Positions 59,874 through 64,000 of a DNA stretch of 64,000 nucleotides are shown piece by piece. The position numbers were made by a program, and so were the translations under genes. The notes under the pieces were generated by a model. It searched no databases and was not told the origin of the DNA. It saw only the letters and a program-made list of their open reading frames with translations. The DNA lies in NCBI GenBank assembly GCA_964528155.1, contig CAZGRL010000010.1:7172-71171 (forward strand), in the 5' to 3' direction. Source of the stretch: G001797105 sp964528155. Lineage in GTDB: Bacteria > Chloroflexota > Anaerolineae > Anaerolineales > E44-bin32. Within the stretch, counting starts at the first letter, position 1. The number at the start of each line of letters is the position of its first letter.

Positions 59874-60858
59874 ATCACCAACGTTCCGCCCTCTGGACTG
59901 GCGTGACATACCGCTGCTTCACCGCATTCGTGACAGCGGCCTATGCTTCGATTCCCAGTTGGCCTACACCAGCGGACCGCATGCTCTGCAGAACGCCTTG
60001 TTCGGCGTGTTCAATCCTGGCCGGAGCACATTGACCATCGTCGGCCGAGTCGGAAGCCAGGCTCTTGTCGGTCAGATCCTGCATGACAACAGTCAGCCGC
60101 ACGCACGTCTGGCCTTCATCGGCCCGGCGGAAATCGTCACCGACTCGACCTGCGAGACGCTACTGGATGCGTTGGCGCAGACCGCCGGCGAGAATGGGGC
60201 CCACAACCTGATCGCCGAAGTCAATGAGCACTCGCCCACATTCGAATGCCTGCGAGAGGCCGGCTTTGCCATCTACGCTCGTCAGCGCATCTGGCGTCTG
60301 GCCGAACCGAGCGTCGCCATCACCCCCTCGACGGATCGCGCTCCATCAACCCCCTCTTGGCGGGCCGAGACCAGCGCCGACGAGACACCGATCCACTTTC
60401 TTTACGCCAACCTGGTGCCGGGGTTGGTCCAGCAGGTCGAACCGCCGCCCCATCGCACCGGTCGAGGCATGGTGTATTGGAGCGGGGGAGATTTGCTCGG
60501 CTACCTGGACATCGATCGCGGCCCGCTCGGAGATTGGGTGCAGCCGTACTTCCATCCCGCCGCCGAAGAACCCGAGGCGCTCCTCAGTGAGTACATTGCA
60601 CGCTCCACCGCGCGGCGGCGTGCGCCGCTGTATGTCTGCGTGCGCTCATATCACGGGTGGCTGCGGGCCCCCTTGGAACGTCTGGGGTTCGAAATCGACA
60701 GCGATCAGGCCGTCATGGTCAAGCGGCTGGCGGCCAGTGTGAGACGGCCGGCGCTGGCGCCCCTGCCCGCCCTGGATGGGACCCGACCGGAACCCACCGC
60801 CCCGTTCATCCCGATGGAGGAACACAGACCGGCCCGGGGCGCCGGTGGAAACACATGA
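59866..60858 (+). CDS. GNAT-like acetyltransferase-fold protein, two domains
   Basis: 330 residues. FRPLDWRDIPLLHRIRDSG is the typical first helix of a GNAT domain; HNLIAEVNEHSPTFECLREAGF is the later GNAT helix with Cys; the second half (about 165-295) repeats a similar layout, ending LYVCVRSYHGWLRAPLERLGF. The pyrophosphate loop is not obvious, so activity is uncertain. Low-complexity Pro/Arg tail. It overlaps pdxT and the ATPase gene, so it is translated with them. Confidence 0.65.
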   Translation: MPESPTFRPLDWRDIPLLHRIRDSGLCFDSQLAYTSGPHALQNALFGVFNPGRSTLTIVGRVGSQALVGQILHDNSQPHARLAFIGPAEIVTDSTCETLLDALAQTAGENGAHNLIAEVNEHSPTFECLREAGFAIYARQRIWRLAEPSVAITPSTDRAPSTPSWRAETSADETPIHFLYANLVPGLVQQVEPPPHRTGRGMVYWSGGDLLGYLDIDRGPLGDWVQPYFHPAAEEPEALLSEYIARSTARRRAPLYVCVRSYHGWLRAPLERLGFEIDSDQAVMVKRLAASVRRPALAPLPALDGTRPEPTAPFIPMEEHRPARGAGGNT

Positions 60859-62456
60859 CACGTCGGCGTATCACCGATGACCTGGACGCGATGCTCGGCG
60901 TCCTGCCTCCCGACATCACCCATCGACTGATGGAGATCGACCGGCAAGACGATCTTCTTGAGGTCATCCTCGATCTCGGCCGCGTGCCTACCGCCCGCTT
61001 TGTCGATAGCGAAGTCGCCCTGAGTGAACGCGAGGTCGTACGCGATGACCTGGAGTATGTCGTATCGCGCATCGGCGAGTTCGACGCCGACAATCGCGCC
61101 GGCATGGAGCGCACGCTTCACCGGATCTCAGCCATCCGCAATCGGCACGAACGGATCGTGGGCCTCACCTGCCGCGTCGGCCGCGCCGTTTATGGGACGA
61201 TCGACATCATTCAGGACATCATCACCAGCGGCAAGAGCGTGCTGCTACTGGGTCGGCCGGGCGTGGGCAAGACGACCATGTTGCGCGAGGCCGCCCGGAT
61301 TCTGGCGGAGGAGAAACGCGTCGTCATCGTCGATACCTCCAACGAAATCGCCGGCGACGGCGACGTGCCTCACCCGGCCATCGGCCGCGCTCGGCGGATG
61401 CAGGTGCGTCAGCCCGTCCTTCAGCACGAGGTGATGATCGAAGCCGTCGAAAACCACAACCCCGAGGTCATCGTCATTGACGAGATTGGGCGTGAGCTCG
61501 AAGCCGTCGCCGCGCGTACGATCGCAGAGCGCGGCGTGCAGTTGATCGGCACAGCTCACGGCAACAATCTCGAAAACCTGCTCCTGAACCCGACCTTGTC
61601 CGATCTGATCGGCGGCATCGAGTCGGTGACGCTTTCGGACGAGGAGGCCAGGCGGCGGGGGACTCAGAAGACAGTGCTGGAACGCCGCGCCGCCCCGACT
61701 TTCGATGTGCTGATCGAAATCCAGGACCGCGAACGCCTGGCCGTCCACCACGACGTAGCCGCCTCCGTTGACGGACTGTTGCGAGGGCGAGGCCTGCCGC
61801 CCGAGTTGCGCTATCGCGACGAGAAAGGCGAGTTGCACGTCGCCCCCACCGCGCCACCGACGTACACCAGCCGCCGCGGCGAGGCCGGCTACCGGCGCCA
61901 GACCGCCTTGCCGACGGCGACAGGAAGCGATCTTGCAGAGGGGTTGCCTTATTCCCCGACGCCTCCGCACCTGCCTCTGGTCGGCAGTCGATCGTCGGTC
62001 AAGATCTACGCCTACGGCGTGGCGCGCAACCGCTTGCGCCAGGCCGCCAAGCGCCTTCACCTGCCGGCAGTCCTTGTCGATGACGTCGACGAGGCGGATG
62101 TGCTCGTCACCCTGCGCACCTATTACCGTCGCCGACAGAAGACGATCTCCGATGCCGAGGGGAGACGTCTACCGATATACGTGCTCCGCGCCAACACCGT
62201 CTCACAGATGGAGAGTTTCCTCTCCGACTTATTCGAGTTGGAGACGACCACGCTCGACGACCCTTCCCTCGAGGGCTCGATGCAAGAGACGGAAAGGGCG
62301 ATCCAGGCCGTACTCAACGGCGCGCGTTCGATCGACCTGCCGCCGGCCTCGGCCTACATTCGCCGGCTGCAGCACCAGATGGCGCGTCAGGCAAACCTGA
62401 TCTCGCATTCCTACGGCAAGGAACCCCGGCGGCGCGTCAGGATCTTCCGCGAGTGA
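60855..62456 (+). CDS. AAA ATPase with R3H nucleic-acid-binding domain (SpoIIIAA/Ycf45-like)
   Basis: 533 residues from the ATG at 60855 (ATGA overlap). Helical N-domain (about 1-115), Walker A GRPGVGKT at 133-140, VIVDTSNEIAGDGDVPHP, Walker B VIVIDEIG, and GTAHGNNLENLL. The C-terminal R3H motif is R-RLQ-H followed by the LISHSYGKEPRRRVRI stretch. Such proteins bind single-stranded nucleic acid; function is poorly known. Translated with tmk (GTGA overlap). Confidence 0.9.
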   Translation: MTRRRITDDLDAMLGVLPPDITHRLMEIDRQDDLLEVILDLGRVPTARFVDSEVALSEREVVRDDLEYVVSRIGEFDADNRAGMERTLHRISAIRNRHERIVGLTCRVGRAVYGTIDIIQDIITSGKSVLLLGRPGVGKTTMLREAARILAEEKRVVIVDTSNEIAGDGDVPHPAIGRARRMQVRQPVLQHEVMIEAVENHNPEVIVIDEIGRELEAVAARTIAERGVQLIGTAHGNNLENLLLNPTLSDLIGGIESVTLSDEEARRRGTQKTVLERRAAPTFDVLIEIQDRERLAVHHDVAASVDGLLRGRGLPPELRYRDEKGELHVAPTAPPTYTSRRGEAGYRRQTALPTATGSDLAEGLPYSPTPPHLPLVGSRSSVKIYAYGVARNRLRQAAKRLHLPAVLVDDVDEADVLVTLRTYYRRRQKTISDAEGRRLPIYVLRANTVSQMESFLSDLFELETTTLDDPSLEGSMQETERAIQAVLNGARSIDLPPASAYIRRLQHQMARQANLISHSYGKEPRRRVRIFRE

Positions 62457-63070
62457 GCCTGTTTATCACACTTGAAGGCCCGGACGGGGGCGGCAAGTCG
62501 ACCCAGGCCAGAGAACTGGCGGCATACCTGCGCCAGGAGGGCCGGGACGTCTTGCTGACACGCGAGCCGGGAGGCACGCCCATCGGCGACCAGATACGCA
62601 AGGTCTTGATGTCGCTCGACAACGCCGGCATGATCCCGCGCGCCGAATTCCTGCTGTTCTCTGCCTCGCGCGCTCAGCTCGTCCATCAAATCATCCGGCC
62701 GCACCTGGAGAAGGGTGGGGTGGTCGTGTGCGATCGCTTCTACGATTCGTCTCTGGCCTACCAGGGGTATGGCCATCAGCTCGATCGGTCAACGCTGCTG
62801 ACGATCACCGCGTTCGCCACCGGCGGCCTAAAGCCCGACCTCACATTGTTGCTCGACCTGCCCGTGGAATCCGGCCTGGGACGGCGCAGAGAGGCCGGAC
62901 ACTGGAATCGACTGGACAACTACGATCTGGAGTTCCACCGGCGAATCCGGCGCGGCTACCAGCTCATGGCCAGCGAGGAGCCCGACCGTTGGGTTGTCGT
63001 TGATGCCACGCGTCCGATGGATGAGATGCAGGCGGAAATCCGATCGATCGTCGCCGAGAGACTCGCTTGA
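62453..63070 (+). CDS. tmk: thymidylate kinase
   Basis: 205 residues from a GTG overlapping the ATPase stop. P-loop EGPDGGGKST at 8-17, RAELLLFSASRAQLV-type LID-side segment (PRAEFLLFSASRAQ), DRFYDSSLAYQG and LLLDLPVESGLGRR are diagnostic. It makes dTDP from dTMP. Last gene of the pdx-tmk run before a terminator. Confidence 0.96.
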   Translation: MSLFITLEGPDGGGKSTQARELAAYLRQEGRDVLLTREPGGTPIGDQIRKVLMSLDNAGMIPRAEFLLFSASRAQLVHQIIRPHLEKGGVVVCDRFYDSSLAYQGYGHQLDRSTLLTITAFATGGLKPDLTLLLDLPVESGLGRRREAGHWNRLDNYDLEFHRRIRRGYQLMASEEPDRWVVVDATRPMDEMQAEIRSIVAERLA

Positions 63071-63121
63071 TCTCGAAAGAGACCCTCGAGGGAGACTTCG
63101 CCGAACATCCCCAGAACCGTG

Positions 63122-63150
63122 ACGGGCCGCCTAAGCGGCCCGTGTGTTTT
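63122..63150 (+). terminator. intrinsic terminator of the pdxS-tmk operon
   Basis: ACGGGCCGC (63122-63130), CTAA loop, GCGGCCCGT (63135-63143), then GTGTTTT. A 9-bp GC-rich stem with a T-tract, 51 bases after the tmk stop. It is also placed after the fmdB stop on the other strand. Confidence 0.85.
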
Positions 63151-63206
63151 CGAGTCCTCCGGCCCGCCGCAACATTCGAGGCTTACCGATGACACCTACT
63201 TCGCCG

Positions 63207-63593
63207 TCACTCTTCCCAATCCATGCCGTCACCACCGCCCATGTCCGGCAGCGAGCTTTCGATTTCGTCCGGATCCTCGCCAGCCTCGAGACGGTCCACC
63301 ACCTCATCGAATTCCGGCGGAAGATCCTCCCCGAGTTCCTTACCCATATGCCGCATCATCCGGGCCATCGCCCGAGGGTCTTCCTCGTCCACGTCCCCCC
63401 ACGAATCCATATCGCTCAGACTCTCCAGGCGTGACTCCTCGGAGCGGGCGAACCGAACGCGGCTGATTAGACGCTTGAGGTTCTGGCCGCCGCAGTTCGG
63501 GCAGACGACCTCACGCTTTCCATATTCCTCGTATGTCTGATAGATGGCGACACGCTTCCGACAATCCCGACATCCGTATTCGTACGTTGGCAT
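63207..63593 (-). CDS. FmdB-type zinc ribbon protein
   Basis: 128 residues from the ATG at 63593 (GGAGGGAGCG before it); the frame stays open upstream but that overlaps gmk. MPTYEYGCRDC...CPNCGG gives the two Cys pairs of the FmdB/CxxC regulatory-protein ribbon. A long acidic tail (about 65-128) follows, which is unusual for the 60-90-residue family. Divergent from gmk. Possible regulator or RNA-binding protein; function unknown. Confidence 0.85.
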   Translation of the reverse strand: MPTYEYGCRDCRKRVAIYQTYEEYGKREVVCPNCGGQNLKRLISRVRFARSEESRLESLSDMDSWGDVDEEDPRAMARMMRHMGKELGEDLPPEFDEVVDRLEAGEDPDEIESSLPDMGGGDGMDWEE

Positions 63594-63614
63594 CGCTCCC
63601 TCCGCCAGATCGAT

Positions 63615-63620
63615 TATACT
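63615..63620 (+). promoter_or_regulatory. -10 box upstream of gmk
   Basis: TATACT 25 bases before the gmk GTG, with the predicted start near 63627; GGGAGG (63630-63634 region) is the ribosome site. It lies in a 51-base divergent gap shared with fmdB. Confidence 0.5.
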
Positions 63621-63644
63621 GGGCTGACCGGGAGGCATCAACGC

Positions 63645-64000
63645 GTGCTCGACGATTTGATCAACCACCAGCGGCAGGCTTTGCTCATCGTGATCTCCGG
63701 GCCTTCGGGCGTCGGAAAGGACACCGTCCTCCAGCGCATGATGGAACGGCAACTCCCATTCCACTTCGTCGTGACAGCGACGACACGCGCTCAGCGTCCG
63801 GGCGAGGTAGACGGCAAGGACTACATCTTCGTGAGTCGAGACCAGTTCGCCGAAATGATCGAGCGGGGCCAGTTGCTTGAGCATGCCTTCGTGTACAACG
63901 ATTACAAGGGTATTCCGCGCAAACAGGTGGAGGAGGCGCTCGCCAGCGGTCAGGATGTCGTCATGCGCCTCGATGTTCAAGGGGCGAACACGGTCCGCAA
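63645..64000 (+). CDS. gmk: guanylate kinase, 5' part only
   Basis: Translated by hand from a GTG at 63645 to the window end (118 codons and 2 bases, no stop). GPSGVGKDT is the P-loop. TATTRAQRPGEVDGKDYIFVS is the guanylate-binding segment (in shorter parts), with the ARG residues and FVYNDYKGIPR typical of guanylate kinase. Continues beyond the window; adjacent genes downstream are unknown. Confidence 0.95.
   Translation, partial: MLDDLINHQRQALLIVISGPSGVGKDTVLQRMMERQLPFHFVVTATTRAQRPGEVDGKDYIFVSRDQFAEMIERGQLLEHAFVYNDYKGIPRKQVEEALASGQDVVMRLDVQGANTVR

Overview
This is a high-GC bacterial chromosome segment, probably a scaffold assembled from a metagenome, since one 10-N gap interrupts a gene. 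The gene set points to Chloroflexota, most likely Anaerolineae-like: lipoproteins with Thr/Pro-rich stalks, a non-pyrrolysine MttB/corrinoid operon carrying DUF1638 and a PF13769-type small protein, a Qmo/Hdr-like redox cluster, slipin/DUF4177, YhfC and an R3H-AAA protein. That assignment is inference from gene families, not from a marker tree. I see no tRNA, rRNA, CRISPR array, insertion sequence or prophage. Almost all DNA is coding, with many 4-base ATGA/GTGA overlaps.

Layout. 1-620 holds the 5' part of a nucleotidyltransferase-fold gene. 841-14665 is a one-carbon demethylation region: a DeoR regulator and an FAD/GcvT dehydrogenase on +, facing a ten-gene minus-strand run (MttB-family methyltransferase, EamA transporter, corrinoid reactivator, corrinoid protein, homocysteine-type methyltransferase, DUF1638, PF13769-like protein, MetV, MetF, methyl-THF:corrinoid methyltransferase) headed by a GntR/UTRA regulator with a HutC-type operator. 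Together these could strip methyl groups from a betaine-like compound, move them through cobalamin to tetrahydrofolate and oxidise them to methylene-THF; the FAD/GcvT protein could finish dimethylglycine or sarcosine. 14973-23186 holds a PotABCD-type ABC importer with a phosphodiesterase and a YitT protein, then an APC permease. 23340-33957 mixes housekeeping and other genes: metallophosphoesterase, endonuclease III, MFS transporter, EF-like small protein, GAF histidine kinase, dnaN, a PEP/pyruvate-binding protein and LysR.

34061-40576 is an ArsR-TusA-MvhD-like-HdrA-HdrA-winged helix-QmoC operon with DsrE downstream. It looks like a membrane-linked heterodisulfide-reductase-like electron transfer complex tied to sulfur-carrier proteins; its MvhD-like subunit has lost the usual cysteines. 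40858-49997 holds assorted genes: phosphoesterase lipoprotein, Pcm, sulfite-oxidase-like enzyme, DUF4139 lipoprotein, a cytochrome-b5-like protein, a ParB-like/universal-stress fusion, Apt, ArsR and a methyltransferase.

50130-57596 contains two ABC-2 exporters, a YhfC protease and a GntR/slipin/DUF4177 operon. Within it lie two parS-type palindromes (53616-53631 and 55951-55964), which suggest a ParB-bound, possibly origin-proximal region; dnaN is about 25 kb away. 57858-63070 is a vitamin B6 operon (pdxS, PNPOx-like gene, pdxT) running into a GNAT-like gene, an R3H-AAA ATPase and tmk, ended by a clear intrinsic terminator. FmdB and the 5' part of gmk close the window.
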